A DNA stretch of 64,000 bases, taken from the NCBI RefSeq assembly GCF_910592395.1, contig NC_088310.1, positions 24,879,491 to 24,943,490 on the forward strand, written 5' to 3'. The stretch's first letter is position 1. Every line of letters starts with the position of its first letter. The position numbers were made by a program, and so were the translations under genes. Below, piece by piece: positions 1 to 12,550 of the stretch. Source of the DNA: Lineus longissimus. Its lineage: Eukaryota > Nemertea > Pilidiophora > Heteronemertea > Lineidae. The notes under the pieces were generated by a model, which was not told where the DNA came from, did not search any database, and saw nothing but the letters and a program-made list of their open reading frames with translations.

Positions 1-25
1 CTGAAAGATACTGATTATCCCTCAC

Positions 26-2705
26 CGAATACTGTTGTTATAACATATTGCCTGATTTGCAGGAATAGTCCATGGCGTGGTAGTCCAGACCAAGGCATAT
101 ATCCCTTTAGCGGGAATCATATTCGTCTGAAGTGCAGGTGGAAGACGACTGATTGGAAACTTGAGGTATATGGCTTTGCTGAAAACAAATAACTGGAATT
201 ATGATACAAGTGGTTTCAGCAGAATCACTGTGATAGATATACAGCATGGTCAACGGATTCGGTGATCCCCTGGTTAAAGGGAGACCATAGACAGAAGCTA
301 AGGGTTCAAATTGGAGGTCTTTTGGTGACCAATATTCACAATTAAGGGCTTCAGTGCGTTGGATAAAACATTAACTGTATTCCGCATAATGAGCGTCAAT
401 AGTTTCGATGTAATGAGAAGTAGGATGAGATAGCTACCATGATGTTGTTGCACTTCCACTCACCTGATGTAATCTGGATTATACTCCAGTTCTGCTTCAG
501 CCAAAGCTGTTCTGAAAAGAAATGTTAGAAAAACGTTTGAACTGCTTCTCATTTCAACAAATGTGAAAACAAAATTGAAATCGAAAGTGTACTCAATGAT
601 GAGGTGACGAATCAAAAATTACAAATTGTGCATCACTGGTGTATCCAACATAACAAGCTGATCAGAAAGCTCCATTGTGGGCTCAGTATATTTCAAAGTC
701 TGCTTTTTTAAATCGGTGAATTGGAAACTTTACTACTTGTTCAAAGGTTAATGGGTCAGTCAGAAAGGCTTTTTATCCCCTCATGGCATAGGCATGATAT
801 TTTCCTAATGATTGCTTACCTTGTTGACGGAGACCAATAAACTGGCATATAATCTTGGTAAACATAACCCTGAAAGAAACAAATGCGACTTCTAATTAGA
901 ATCCAACCAGCCTACTGTTTCAATTCCCTGTTTTTTTTCAAGTGTAATATCTACAAAGAATGAAAGCTACAACCAAACGGAATCATGTGAAAACAAAGAC
1001 ATACCTTTTTAAATAATGCATAAAAAAGCTGCAGCTGTTTTGCCTCATATTCCTTGTCATACGTAAAATAGCACGTGTTAGCCCAGTCAGCCATGACACC
1101 CCATCTTTTAAAGGCATTTGATTGGATCAGGATTGCATCTTTTGCAAACTGCCTAGCTGTAAGGGTAGGAAAAATGTCTACATTAATAATTGATTATGAT
1201 ACTTATCTGAAAATTTATAAGATTATTTGTTGACAAAATGAATAACAGACTTAGATTCATCATCTTCTTCGAAAATAGGGCAAGAGGATCATAAGACTTT
1301 TACACATTATGCAGAAAGAGACAAATCTGAAATCACCAAATATACATCGGCCTGTAGTTGACGGAGTCAAAGCAAACCACATGTTGGCAAGATGGCTATC
1401 CGCTAAATTACCTAAATGTATTTCAAAAGGAAAAATTAGCTCTTGGTCTGTTTACCTTTTTTTCTGATTTCTTGTGGTGCTGAGCTTCCACTGTTCACAC
1501 TGGCTTTGTATTTTTCCATTGCTTTCAGTTCTATAGGCAAGCCATGACAATCCCAGCCTGGAACATAATGCACTTTATAACCTTTCAATACCTTGTATCG
1601 GTTGGTGATATCTTTTAATATCTGAAATTTGAGAAACAAAAGAAATTAATTGGTGATGAGACACCCACCTTTTCTAATTCTGGGACTTGGTCTTCTGTTT
1701 TCAACTTACATAAATTGAAAGATTATATTGGCTATGCAGTCATGTGAATGTCAAACAATTCTCCATGTGAAAAGGTGTCCAAAGTTGTTCACTTATGAAG
1801 CAAGGAACTGGAGATGAAATAATAAAGCAGTCACAACAGACACAACCAGAATCAAATACTTAACCGAAGCAGGGTGGTAAGAGGTGGGACATCCATGGAG
1901 ACAGTTGAACTAAAACAATATAACAAAATGACATACCTTGTTGATAGCATGTCCAACATGAGGGTTTCCATTGGCATATGGAGGTCCATCATGCAAAATG
2001 TATTCTTCTCTCTTTTGTTTTCTTTGCCAGGCATACAACTCCGAAAATCCACAAACCTAGATCAACAGCAACAAGAATAGCATTGGTCTAACATGTCCTC
2101 TTCTCAATATTCAATTGCCGGGCCAATAATCATCACCTTAATCCAGTCTCCGAACAGTACATTGTGACTGTTCATGCTAAACATGCCTGGGTTCTAATTT
2201 TTTTATAGGCAGCCTCCAGCGAGTACAACAATTGATCTTAAACCCACTCCAACAGGACCTACTATGGATGACTGGTTCATGTATATCTTTTGAAGTATTC
2301 CTGTGTCTGACTGACACATGGGAGACTTTCGACGACTAGTGTGATGTCATTATTGTCAACTATGGCAAGGTCCTTGAGCTCTATACTACAGTATCGGTAC
2401 ACCATTAACCATTAACCATTGGTCCTGGGGCTGGGAGTGGGAGTGACGCCCCCCCCCCCCATCCCCACCCCAACCCACGGTATGCTGACCGACAGAAGTT
2501 GTTAAATACATACCTGCTGGAGTTCTAGCTCTCTTACAGCAGCCACACCGTTTTTCATGGTAAGAGGGAAAGTTGTTTTGGGTAAATTCAATGTGTCACT
2601 GTACTTTGAACTTGACTTTTTTCTCAACTTGCAAAATGCACGCCGGAAATAGGCATGACATGACCACGAAACTTTTTCAGCTATCAAGTATTGTCTAAAC
2701 AACAT
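26..2705 (-). CDS. IARS2: Mitochondrial isoleucyl-tRNA synthetase (5' part, continues beyond left edge)
   Basis: Class I aminoacyl-tRNA synthetase that charges mitochondrial tRNA-Ile. Seven exons read on the minus strand: 2514-2705, 1937-2056, 1456-1621, 1005-1156, 820-869, 464-511 and 26-178. All have GT-AG borders and consistent phase, giving about 293 residues of a protein normally near 1000. The N-terminus ([11 protein letters not shown], with scattered Arg/Lys and few acids) looks like a mitochondrial presequence. Family landmarks follow: [10 protein letters not shown], the ATP-binding HIGH signature as [24 protein letters not shown], and the start of the editing domain with [14 protein letters not shown] in the last exon seen. 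Order and wording match human IARS2 closely. The KMSKS half and anticodon domain lie to the left of the window. The start ATG is 329 bases from that of the divergent GPR137 gene. Confidence 0.95.
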
Positions 2706-3034
2706 TTTGAACAGCTGTAGCCGGAATCGGCCGAGTAAATCGTCCTAAATCGTGTGTAATATCCAGGGAAATTTTTTTTTTCAGCCGAATTTAATTTTAA
2801 TGGGCGCAGCCATCTTGCTTTTCTCAAGCAAATTACAAAGTCATCACTGTACAAATATACAGGAGCAATTCTCTACATAGATATATTCCTTGCACACGAC
2901 TTGCCCTACTTAAAAAATCAACGAATCAGACGGTCCAATTGCCTTCACTGCGAACCCCGACGTCACGAGCCTGTGCAAATTCTCAAATTTCTGTTCATGT
3001 CTTTATGCATTTTCATGATTGAATTTGGTCCAGA
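2706..3034. promoter_or_regulatory. Putative bidirectional promoter between IARS2 and GPR137
   Basis: This 329-base interval separates two divergent start codons, so both 5'UTRs and core promoters must lie in or overlap it. It contains an ETS-like core (gccggaatcgg, near 2720). No clear TATA box was seen. Bidirectional use is inferred from geometry only. Confidence 0.5.
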
Positions 3035-6000
3035 ATGCCTGATTTCTTGAAAAATAGTTGGAGATCGACAACGCAAGATGTTGTGGACATGCCAGCGTAC
3101 AAGATCTCCACGTCAATTGTCTCGCCAACTGTACAACCTGCGCTCTCGCCGAGTGTTCACCTGGGCTTGACTTGGACCTATGTCATTCTGTACAGTTTAT
3201 TATTTCTGATTGTTTACGTTCAGCTGTGGATGATTCTATACTACAAACACAAACGATTCAGCTACCAGACTGTGTTCTTGTTCCTTTGTTTGATATGGGC
3301 AGGATTGAGAATGACATTGTTTTCATTTTACTTCTTTAACTGCATCTTGGCGAACAATTTGTCAATGTTTCCGGACTGGCTTCTTTACTGTCTACCAGTT
3401 TGTCTGCAGTTCATTACGTTGACATTGCTTGTCTTGTACTTTTCGCAGGTATGCATACAATCTTGAAGTCATGTCGTTCATATTCAATATCCCGAACCAG
3501 AAGCAAGATATATTTGTGGTGATACTGATAGATAAGGAGCTGGAGCAGTTTGACACTCTGACACCTGAGTTTGACACATGTGACGTGGAGATGCAGAGCT
3601 GATTTTGTTTGAATATCAATCGATTACAAACTTACTGTACACTTTCACTCAGTAACAAATTGACAATTTTCAATGATTGATAGCGATGAGAGCAAACGGG
3701 GACATAGGCATCTTCATTAACAAATGTTGAGTAGGCCCTATACCGTTTGATATCGGGTATAACGGAACTAGCCTACCAGTGATCCAAATATCTTAAACTT
3801 GAAAGTATTCACACCTATTTTGACTGTACTCTGATTATTTCCTTGCATCGATATTGGCCTCATATTGATCAGCGTTTGTGTAGTATGTAATTTAATTTAG
3901 ATCTGGGAATTGACACCATTGTCTTTGTTTTTTCAGGTAGTATTTAAAACGAAGGCAAAATTTGAACCACATAAATACAAGTAAGTAAGACATCCACAAC
4001 CACACATGCCAGGAAGTTTTTCTTCTTAAAACCGAGGAAGGCTAAGCCGAACTATGATTGGCGTTGTTTTTTACTGCTGGCATTGCAGGATTGCCGCTGA
4101 TACACCTCTTGTTGCTTATAGGTCATGATTTTAATTCATCTTCCTCGTTGACATCAGTAAAATCAAAGTGCAGTCAGGACTCATCACTTGACACCCTTGT
4201 CTTTCAGCTCTTGACCTCACATATGATAGGTCGGTTCATTGTACCAAATACAGATTTAAAATTTGACAGTGTGGTTCACATGGATAATTATTGTTTTATA
4301 TGACTTCATATCATGTTAACAGAACCAATCTTTCCTTTTTTCAGGCGACCCGTATGGGTCACAGTGGGGATATCGATAGTGATATTTGTGGCTACGAACA
4401 TAACATGTGCAGTGCTAACCTTCCAGCATCGAAGAGACTATGACACAACATCATTACTGCTGATACAGATCAGAGTTATTGTCAATGATTCGCTCTTTGT
4501 GATATTCGGAATATTTCTGTCTTGCTGTATTTACAAAATTGCCAAAATTTCTTCTGCTGATCTAGTCTTGGAGGCAAAGGTTTGTTTGAAAAAGTATTTT
4601 CAGTTTACTTCTTTGTAAATAGCTCATTTATGTTAGATTTACAGAGACTGACTGTAAGGCCTAATTGCCAAGCTAAAAATCTTTGCTGAACATGAACTTT
4701 GAGCCCTGTGGAGGAAGAAGAACTTGACCTTATTTTTCTGATTGCTTGGTGAATATTTTCTTAAGTGTTTGTTTTGTATCTTAAAATTTCCTGCTCTGGT
4801 AGTGGGGCAAACTGATAATGTACAAAACATATTCCTGGTTGTTTGTGTCAGTTTAAGTGCAGTGTATTTAACATTGAAATAATACTTCATACTTCATTTT
4901 ATTCTGTTTTTCAGGGTACAACCAGATGTCAATCTTTGTCTGCCTGTGTTATCATTGTTTTACTGTACACATCTCGTGCTGTGTACAACATTGTGGCAAT
5001 CAACTGCAGAAATGACAAGTGTCACATTCCAGGCTTTGGCTTTAACTGGATTAATGTCTCTGATCAGGTATTCATTTTAAAGTAGTTGCTGTTCAGGTCC
5101 CCACACATCATCAGAGGCCCTTGGTGTGCCTGGGAGGCCTTTCGAATCGAGGGCCCCAATGAGGAACTTTATTACTGACAGGCAGCAGTAGTTAGTGGTC
5201 CAATTCAAAATAGATTTTCAGTCTATGTCAATTTCATCCAAAAAGATTCTGTATTGTTTTGGACTGGTAATATCACTGCCACCTTTTGGCAACAAAGTCC
5301 CTCACTGGCACTTGTGTACTTGAAAATATCTGAGACAGAAAAGAGATACAACATTTTCTAGCAAAGGGATTGAAAGTGGCAGGTTTTCAGCAACACGCTC
5401 TGTTCCAAGTTCTTGGAAAATGCATTAACTGGACGACAACCCAGTATGGGCGTGGTTCAAAAGACAAATTAGGAATCTTCACAAAAGTCGGCCAAGAATA
5501 CGTTGCAAGTTGAAAAACAGTGCCAATTTCTCTTGAATATAATGTACAACATTGCTCTCCCTGTTTCAGGCCGATCAGGATCTTGATAAAGGCTATTCAT
5601 TCCTGACATTTGGCGTTGTCCTCTTCATTTGGGAGTTTCTTCCTACATTCATTGTTGTGATATTCTTCCGGGTTAAAAGACCAACATCGACCCTGGTGAG
5701 TACAGTCATAATCTATAATACTGATTTTGTTATCTTAAGACACCCACCATTCCTGTTCATTGTATTTTCTTGTGGTTCTGGAAAATAAAATAATTGTGTG
5801 TGCATGGCTCTGGTCCCTTTCTCTGAAAGGACTAGTTGGACCAAAGCTAACCTCATGGACTGGGCCGGAGAATTTTCTGGGGGTGCATTGCACAAGGACA
5901 GGACAGCATATGGGGACCGTAGCTTTTCTATCTGTATTCTATTTTTCAGACAGTAAGTGATATGTCATCCCACAGTCACGGTTCACGGGCATACTTCTTT

Positions 6001-6562
6001 GATAACCCAAGAAGGTATGACAGTGATGAGGATCTCTCTCGGAGTGTGGTGTCACCGAGGGGAAGGTAGGTGGTGGTGCAACTGAAAGAAAGGTTTTCCC
6101 TACATTTATTGCAGGACATGTCAACATGCACTGCTTGTGATGGCATTCAGTAAGAGAGCCCTCATTCACTCTCATCTGTAGATTCTCTCAAGAGTAGATC
6201 GATTGGCTCAGTAATATCTTTCTTGAAAAATGAAAAAGGTTCAGCATTTTAGAAAAGAATGCTTCAAATTTAATTCACAGATTAACATGCATTCCTTATG
6301 GAAGTGACTAGGTTTTTGTGTTGATTTTTTCAGTTTATACGACATCAGCTCTAGTCCATACGCCATAAATGCTGGTACTCCAAGACAAAATTCATTCACG
6401 CCAAGGATGTCAACTCCAAGAGCTGGTGGGATGAATTATGGTGCTACACGGACTAACAGTAGGCCTAGTAGTTATTCGGGGCAGTACGCAGCAGCACATA
6501 ACAATCCTCCAGTATTATTTGCTCAAGGGTCTCAACAGCAGCCATTCTATGACGGAACGTGA
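3035..6562 (+). CDS. GPR137: GPR137-family seven-transmembrane protein
   Basis: Lysosomal seven-helix membrane protein; vertebrate GPR137 proteins help place and activate Rag GTPases for mTORC1. Seven exons: 3035-3448, 3937-3980, 4345-4579, 4915-5067, 5570-5695, 5950-6065 and 6334-6562. They sum to 1317 nt, or 438 residues. Family motifs are continuous across the joins: [81 protein letters not shown] and the cytosolic signature [16 protein letters not shown]. The hydrophobic profile gives about seven membrane segments, followed by a polar tail rich in Ser, Asn and Gln. It appears to be the single invertebrate counterpart of the vertebrate A/B/C paralogues. The 3'UTR runs to an AATAAA at 7773. 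Confidence 0.94.
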
Positions 6563-7772
6563 TAAACTTGTGCTTTGACACTTTTTATTACAGTTGAGTT
6601 GTATTCAGGCATCACATTTTGTATTCCGTCAAACCCAGTTTGTTTGCATCATCATGATTAGCAATGTTTGCTTTAAAAGCATACTCAGTTAGTTTACAAA
6701 TTTAAAATTTGAACTTAAAAAATTTCTAATTCTGTAAATATGTACATAAGACTGAATATAAATTTTAACAATGCAGTCATGTAGACTGATGAACAAATGC
6801 CAAGTTTCCACCCATTTTCATGTGTAATAACTGCAATACGGCAATGTTTATTCCTATTTACCTGAGCCACAAGAAAATGTAATAAACGTGCATGGCGTAG
6901 GCCAGGAGTCTTGTTTACTGAATGTTGTCTTGTGTTTACCACAGCTTTTGTGATAAAGAGTATAAAATAGCAAGCCTTATATCTTTTTTGTCAGTATTCA
7001 TAATATTGAAACAGAAACTGGGTTTGATCCCCCAGAGTTGTGACCATGCCAGATTTGACAGTCGTCATATTTGTGCCTCTTCCATCAATCATTCCAATTA
7101 GTCTGTATATCTTGTCATTAGTTTTGGTGACATGGTCACATCACCAGAGCTTTGTATATTCAAATGAGTTTAGGAACATGGGCAATTGTGTGTTAGCCGG
7201 AAGGTTGCAAGGTGAATGTGTGATCAGTTTTCATTGTGCCAAATTATTCAAGTTGTCCAGTTAAGTTATTTAGATTTTTTTTGTATAGATGGTATGAATT
7301 CTAGGTAATTTTTGAACAGTGATCAAATACAAGTGAAAGTAAGCATATTTCGGTCGCACTAGCCAAAGAAGTATCTTGGGACGACATCCGTGCTTGATTG
7401 ATATATGAATTTTGCCTTCTGCCTTCAGCTTTAATGAAAAGGTTGTGGTCATTGAAAGTTTTTACCGGAGATATAATTTACATGTTGATACTCCCATGAA
7501 AATGTAGCTGTTTAAAGTGATGTACGGCTTTGCCTGTCCATTCAAAAACTCTTTCAACTAGTAATTAGTCCAGCTCTGATGATACCAGATAATTGATGTG
7601 GATAATATTTCACTCTATAGTTTTCTGCACTTCACTGGTTAGAAGTGCAGTGTTCATGCCATTAATCAATATCTATACTGATGTATTCTTGTATGTCTAA
7701 AAGACTTTATTATTTCAAAAGTGCAATCCTTGTAAAAGTTAGTCAAATAGAATTCTGTGAATGCTGTGATAA

Positions 7773-7778
7773 AATAAA
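7773..7778 (+). terminator. Polyadenylation signal of GPR137
   Basis: AATAAA lies 1.2 kb after the GPR137 stop codon, at the end of an AT-rich stretch with no competing gene, and a T/G-rich stretch follows. It is the most likely 3' end, making the 3'UTR roughly 6563-7800. Confidence 0.5.
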
Positions 7779-7889
7779 TTAGATACATTATCTAAGAAAG
7801 TCTTGTTTTATTCGCCTAATTCGGGAGATGCATTCAGTATGAACATTTAAAAGAGGAAGATTTGCCATCATGGATGTTTCTCTTTAAGT

Positions 7890-8680
7890 ATGAATGTCCA
7901 CAGGAGGCACAACGCAATCCCTGTAAGCTTGCATGAGCCTTGACTCCATTGGAGAGCTTATGGCAAAGATACCAACTACACAGGATGATTTATGTCCACA
8001 CAAGGCATTTGGGAGGATAAATGTGACTCGCTCTACCAAAACTAGGCGCTTGTCGCATCTGAACTCGACAGGTTGATACGGACTTGTTGTTCATTTCCCT
8101 ATTGTAGACCTTTTGTGAAATCTATTACAAACTGATTTGGTCATATTTCACAAAAGGTCTACAATAGGGAAATGAACAACAAGTCCGTATCAACCTGTCA
8201 AGTTCAGATGCGACAAGCGCCTAGTTTTGGTAGAGCGGGTCACAAATGGTCTTCAGAGGCATTAAACCATAGGAAGACAATGTCCAAGAAACATACGTCC
8301 ATAGGAGGATGAAAGTCCATAGAGGGACAAACGGAGGATGAATGACCAACAGAGGCACAACTTGATAGGAGAATAATGTCCTTGAGAGACATACCTCCAT
8401 CTGCGGAGGAAAGCTTAAAAGGTGTACAATTCAAAAGAGTCTTCCCACTTACTGGATAACGAATGTCCACCAGGGGCACAACTGAAGACGAACTAATGTT
8501 GATCAGAGGTATACTGTATCCCCTAAGGAGACAAATAGTCCGGAGAGGTACATGCTTATCGCAGCTTGTCACAACTCCACAGGGCTGATGCTTGGACGAA
8601 TAGCAATCAGACCCCTAACCTCACTACCCCACCCCGTCCCATAGGAAAATGAATGTCCCACAGTGTGGACCAGTGGTGAT
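7890..8680. repeat. Degenerate minisatellite-like region, interrupted by a foldback element
   Basis: Units of about 33-40 bases built on a theme like gaatgtccacaggaggcacaac recur with many substitutions, for example near 7895, 8310, 8340, 8375 and 8462. They occur on both sides of the palindromic element at 8023-8243, so the element apparently inserted into the array. No open reading frame of note spans it. The array is decayed and its period was judged by eye. Confidence 0.5.
8023..8243. mobile_element. Foldback MITE with two 99-bp inverted arms
   Basis: Left arm 8023-8121 and right arm 8145-8243 are reverse complements at about 97 of 99 positions and are separated by a 23-base loop (8122-8144). 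The outer ends read GTGAC...GTCAC. The element is flanked by the direct repeat AAAT (8019-8022 and 8244-8247), which fits a 4-bp target-site duplication. It has no coding capacity. One arm of the same family recurs alone at 54951-55047. This is a non-autonomous, hairpin-forming DNA element whose transposase family I cannot assign. Confidence 0.85.
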
Positions 8681-9097
8681 CAAAGAAACAGCTCTGACAC
8701 ATGCACTTCCATACAACACAAACTCATGAAACTAATGGCATCAGTAAGCCCAACTCGATAGGAAAGAAAGAACTTATGGTTAGCCACCGAGTGCCGTTGG
8801 ATCCCGGGTGCTGGATACGGCCAAGGCGCGTGAAAGATGAATAAGGGGAAGAGAACTTGTATGGAAAAGGAGCACATGGTTCGACGCTAGGTATTCTCAG
8901 CTTTATATCAATTGCGACCCTTGTACGCAACTGTAACTCTACAGGACGTTAATGGTTAATGGTCATTGATTCCGTTATTTCATTATTCACCAGTTGACGT
9001 CATATGAATATAAAAATAGAATGCTGTCATTACTACTTAGTTAGGCCTATGCATAGGCATTTTATTGCACATAATGACACTCTTGGAACTCAATTAA

Positions 9098-10152
9098 CCC
9101 TTTTGCTGCCAACTTCGCATTTCTGCACAATGACTTTTGTTCCTTTTGCTGCCAACTTCGCATTTTGGCGAAATTTTCCTATGTGGTGAAAATACATTGA
9201 TTTTTCGTCTGCTAGCGTCGTTTATAGTATATACCTATAGATGGCGTGGTAGAGGAGTTACCACGCTACGTTTCTACTGTACATGTTATATATCGATTTG
9301 CTGAGATTTCGGGTGAAAATCACTTCCAAAAGTTCACAAAATGGCGAATCGGATGTCATTATCACAGGTACTCGATGAATTGGGTATCATGCATGATTCA
9401 AAGAACTGTTTCGAAAGGTACCAAGCAGTTGTCAATTATTAGAATAGAGTTATCTGACTGCTACATACATTCTATGACAGGACATTTGGCTGAGAAACTT
9501 TGAACTTTCATGTTTAGTTGAGGAAACCCTGAATTTTAGCTGTTTTATACCAGGCCCCCTCCATAGGGACCCCTGACCCCCCTATCTACTATTAGTTCTC
9601 TGGTAGCACTAAAAAGGAGCTCTAGGGAGTGAAGGTATGTAATTTAGTCCCAACATATCACCATAGGTAGTAATTTTTGGTCTACAAAGTAAATGGCTGA
9701 TCATTGAATTTTGAAGAATTTTGCTCGATTTCTGTAAATAACGCATTGGTATTTCTTGGCAATTTTGTTACAAAGCAATACAAATTCAGGGTTTACAAGG
9801 TTATGGACTTAGAAAGGAAAGAGTAAAGAAACATGCAGATGCATAAAAATAGTTTTATTAGTTGTATTATTACATTTATTCCAAATTACAGTGGTTTATT
9901 CTACAAAATCTTCAATTCTCATTAGTTATTCAAGATGGCGGCATGCAAATTAGGGCGTGACCTACTTTTAAAAATTTTTAATTTGAAGTCCAGGTCATAC
10001 TGAACAACTTCCATGTGCATTGTTTTGACATATCTCCAATAGTTTTCTCAGGAAAAATATTTAAATTGATCATATCAATTTTTTTCAATTTAACCTAAAA
10101 TTGCTTGGCACTGAGGACTCAAAAAAAAAAAATTTGCTTGGCAGCAAAAGGG
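9098..10152. mobile_element. piggyBac-like non-autonomous DNA element
   Basis: The 1055-bp element begins CCCTTTTGCTGCCAA and ends with the inverse TTGGCAGCAAAAGGG. It is bounded on both sides by TTAA (9094-9097 and 10153-10156), the invariant piggyBac target duplication, with CCC/GGG termini as expected for that superfamily. A second, subterminal direct copy of ccttttgctgccaacttcgcatt starts at 9142. No transposase-like reading frame is present inside, so it would depend on an enzyme encoded elsewhere. Confidence 0.8.
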
Positions 10153-10740
10153 TTAATAAGGCAGAGGAAACAACCAGCAGTTGGGAGGCTCCTGGTGAGG
10201 ATCAGGTCCTGGTCAAGCTACCGCATTGAGGTAAGTGTCACCTCAGAATATGTCACAATCAGTCTGCGAATCCAGTCTGCGAAGCCCAATTATGGTGTGT
10301 ATGGTTCTATAGAGGCTATGACCGTCAATAGTTTTGTTCCCCGGAAATCTTTTCCAATGACATTTCAAACTTCTACACCGGCATGTCAGTATTTCTTTCT
10401 AATCCTCAGGATCAGGCGACCACGATGATAAACTCGAAGCGTAATAAATAGGAAGTATGTCTGAGAATAGGATTAGATGACGAATGGACTGTCTCGGGAG
10501 TCTAGTTCGCGACGACCATAGCTGAATGTCCCCATGGAAAGGGTCCTTCTCTACAAAGGATGTCATATAATCCAGAGCCGACTCGTGGGCTCAGAATAAA
10601 ATAGAATCCTGGACGCACTTCGGACGAAGCCTTAATACAGTGAATGTCGTTACAACTGACTTATTGTCCACACTTTTCATAATATTCCGACAGGTTTCCT
10701 TTGACAAAACCCAGTGATAGGCCTAACTATCGGACATCGG

Positions 10741-11351
10741 ATGAATATGGAACGGAAAAATAAGGTCAAAGGGGTGATCTACCTAATGCATGTCGAGTAT
10801 GACTACATCATAGCTGACGACATCAAAATCCCCATTGATTCAAGTTTCTTGGGATTTAAGAACATTCCTGGTGGCGCACACAAATTGGAAAATAACGGAG
10901 TTGTCATGAAATTTACTGCCAAACCAAATGAATGCTTATGTTTTAAACTCATTCCGGAGGCCAAGGTGAGATAGGGCTCTTTTGCTCGAAAAATAATGCC
11001 CCATCTTTGAAGATTTGCCGACAGGGACATTTCACACAACTGTTAGTTCCAAAATGCCTCTTGTGATCAGGTAGTCAGTCAGTCACGAGCAGGTACACGA
11101 ATAAACACAGGATTTACTTGATTATGATGGCATCATTCCAGTTCCTGAACAGCTAGCATCATTACATCAGATATCAAATGTAGAACTGTAAAAAAAATAA
11201 GTAATTCTTTCTTGATTTCCAGGTTTTCGTTCGAATAACGAAGGAAGAGAGTAGTATGCATGACTTCAGAAATTACCAAGTGATCGAGCGCGCCATGTCA
11301 GGAGATTTTCGCCCATCAAATGTTATATTGTTAAATTGGCCGAAGTCATGA
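10741..11351 (+). CDS. Small two-exon protein with an AAR2-N-like motif (hypothetical)
   Basis: Exon 10741-10965 (donor AAG|gtgaga) joins exon 11223-11351 (acceptor tttccag) in frame to give 117 residues ending in a TGA. The segment SSFLGFKNIPGGAH resembles the F-x-G-x-K-x-I-P-x-G-x-H signature of the N-terminal domain of the U5 snRNP factor AAR2, preceded as there by a short beta-rich acidic stretch. The rest (EESSMHDFRNYQVIER and NVILLNWPKS) is unfamiliar, and the long C-terminal AAR2 domain is missing. ATG 10741 was chosen because no earlier in-frame ATG exists. An acceptor-like cag just upstream (about 10693) leaves room for an earlier exon. AATAAA at about 11793 could serve as its 3' end. 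It may be a real small gene or a decayed fragment. Confidence 0.4.
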
Positions 11352-12540
11352 CGAAATATAGGTGATAATTTTCGTATGAAACCGACGAAGTTATTTGCAA
11401 ATTTATAGTAAAAAACCGTTGTGACAAATCCTGGCAAACCCCTTATTTTAAAAACTCTTTGAAAGTGACTTTACCAGCGGTGACTATGCCTTTGGTGAAT
11501 TCAAATCCGGGATTCAAATATCCTAAAAACGATCTTCCCGGGCGCCTTCTCAGACTCCTGGATGCAATCTGTGAAAAACCAGCGGGATGAGACCTCTAAG
11601 AGGACAACTCCGTCTTCTCTGCTCCATTTTGATAGACCTCGACTTCTCGGCAAAATCTGACCGAACTGCGACGACTTCCAACCGATTTTACAGTAATGCA
11701 CGAAGTAATAAATTCTCGCCGTCCGCACTTCTTTTGGTCCCAAAATGCTTTGCACCTTGATAAAGAAACACCTCGCACGCTTAAGACATGATAGAAATAA
11801 AGAAATCAATGACATTTCGATTGACTGGTTTTTGAGTTTACTGTCACAATGAAATGGCCAGGGGCCATTTGCTCACCTGTTGTCAATGAAACTGATGGAT
11901 ATATATGCTGGGGGAATATGGTTACCATACCGTTATGGTTTCGCAGAGTTTGACCTCTGTGACTGTGGAAATAAGGTCTTGATCATTTAAATAATGACAC
12001 ACATTAGAAGATCACGCAGTGAATGTGGGAAATCAAGCTATAGTCTTTAGATAGAGTCAGAAATGCATTGAGACCCAAGCGACATGCCAACGAAAATGAT
12101 GGTATCAGCTCTCTCCAAAAATATTGGGCACATACAAGTTACAACTATGATTAGTAGTAAGATAGACGGTGTCCGAGAAAGAAAGTCTCTGTGAGCTCAG
12201 CAGGCAACTTAGATGCAATTCATACCAATAGATTTTGTAAGACGACCAGCCCAGATGTTTGCAAGCCACTTGGGGGGGATAGGCTGTGGCAACTTACAGA
12301 TATGACTCCCAAGAGACAACCAGCTTAGGGACAGGAAACAAAGCTCCATCAGTGTACTAGCTATCTTTGTAGATACCAAATGACTGTGGAGCCAATCTGT
12401 CCAGAGAAAACGGGAGAGCGTTGTACACCTGGGATTTGTCTTAGCAAACTTACTGGAAGACAGTAAGCCCTGAGACGCTTCAGGGCATAGCGACCACCTA
12501 GGAATAAAAAGTTCAGCAAGTACAGAAATACATTTTACAA
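11352..12540. other. Intergenic stretch, nothing recognised
   Basis: Mixed-composition DNA between the small AAR2-like gene and the 3' end of the zinc-finger gene. Reading frames here are short and lack homology or splice support. No repeats or RNA genes were seen. Confidence 0.5.
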
Positions 12541-12544
12541 AGTC

Positions 12545-12550
12545 TTTATT
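12545..12550 (-). terminator. Polyadenylation signal of the zinc-finger gene
   Basis: TTTATT on the plus strand reads AATAAA on the minus strand, 813 bases beyond the zinc-finger stop codon. It is the first good candidate, giving a 3'UTR of about 12.53-13.36 kb. Confidence 0.45.

Noticed and set aside
1-25. A ctttcag acceptor-like sequence on the minus strand at the left edge, which would imply a 25-base IARS2 intron.
   Set aside because: 25 bases is too short for a spliceosomal intron in animals. The true acceptor is probably beyond the window.
2445-2475. C-runs and similar G-runs (21027, 29925, 38930, 48165) as possible G-quadruplex regulators.
   Set aside because: Single homopolymer tracts without four spaced runs, in introns or flanks. 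They are common in this sequence and likely simple slippage.
3392-3619. Minus-strand frame over GPR137 exon 1 and intron 1.
   Set aside because: It overlaps conserved GPR137 coding sequence on the other strand and shows no homology.
11501-11815. Minus-strand 104-codon frame near the AAR2-like gene.
   Set aside because: No recognisable motif, no splice partners, and composition consistent with chance.
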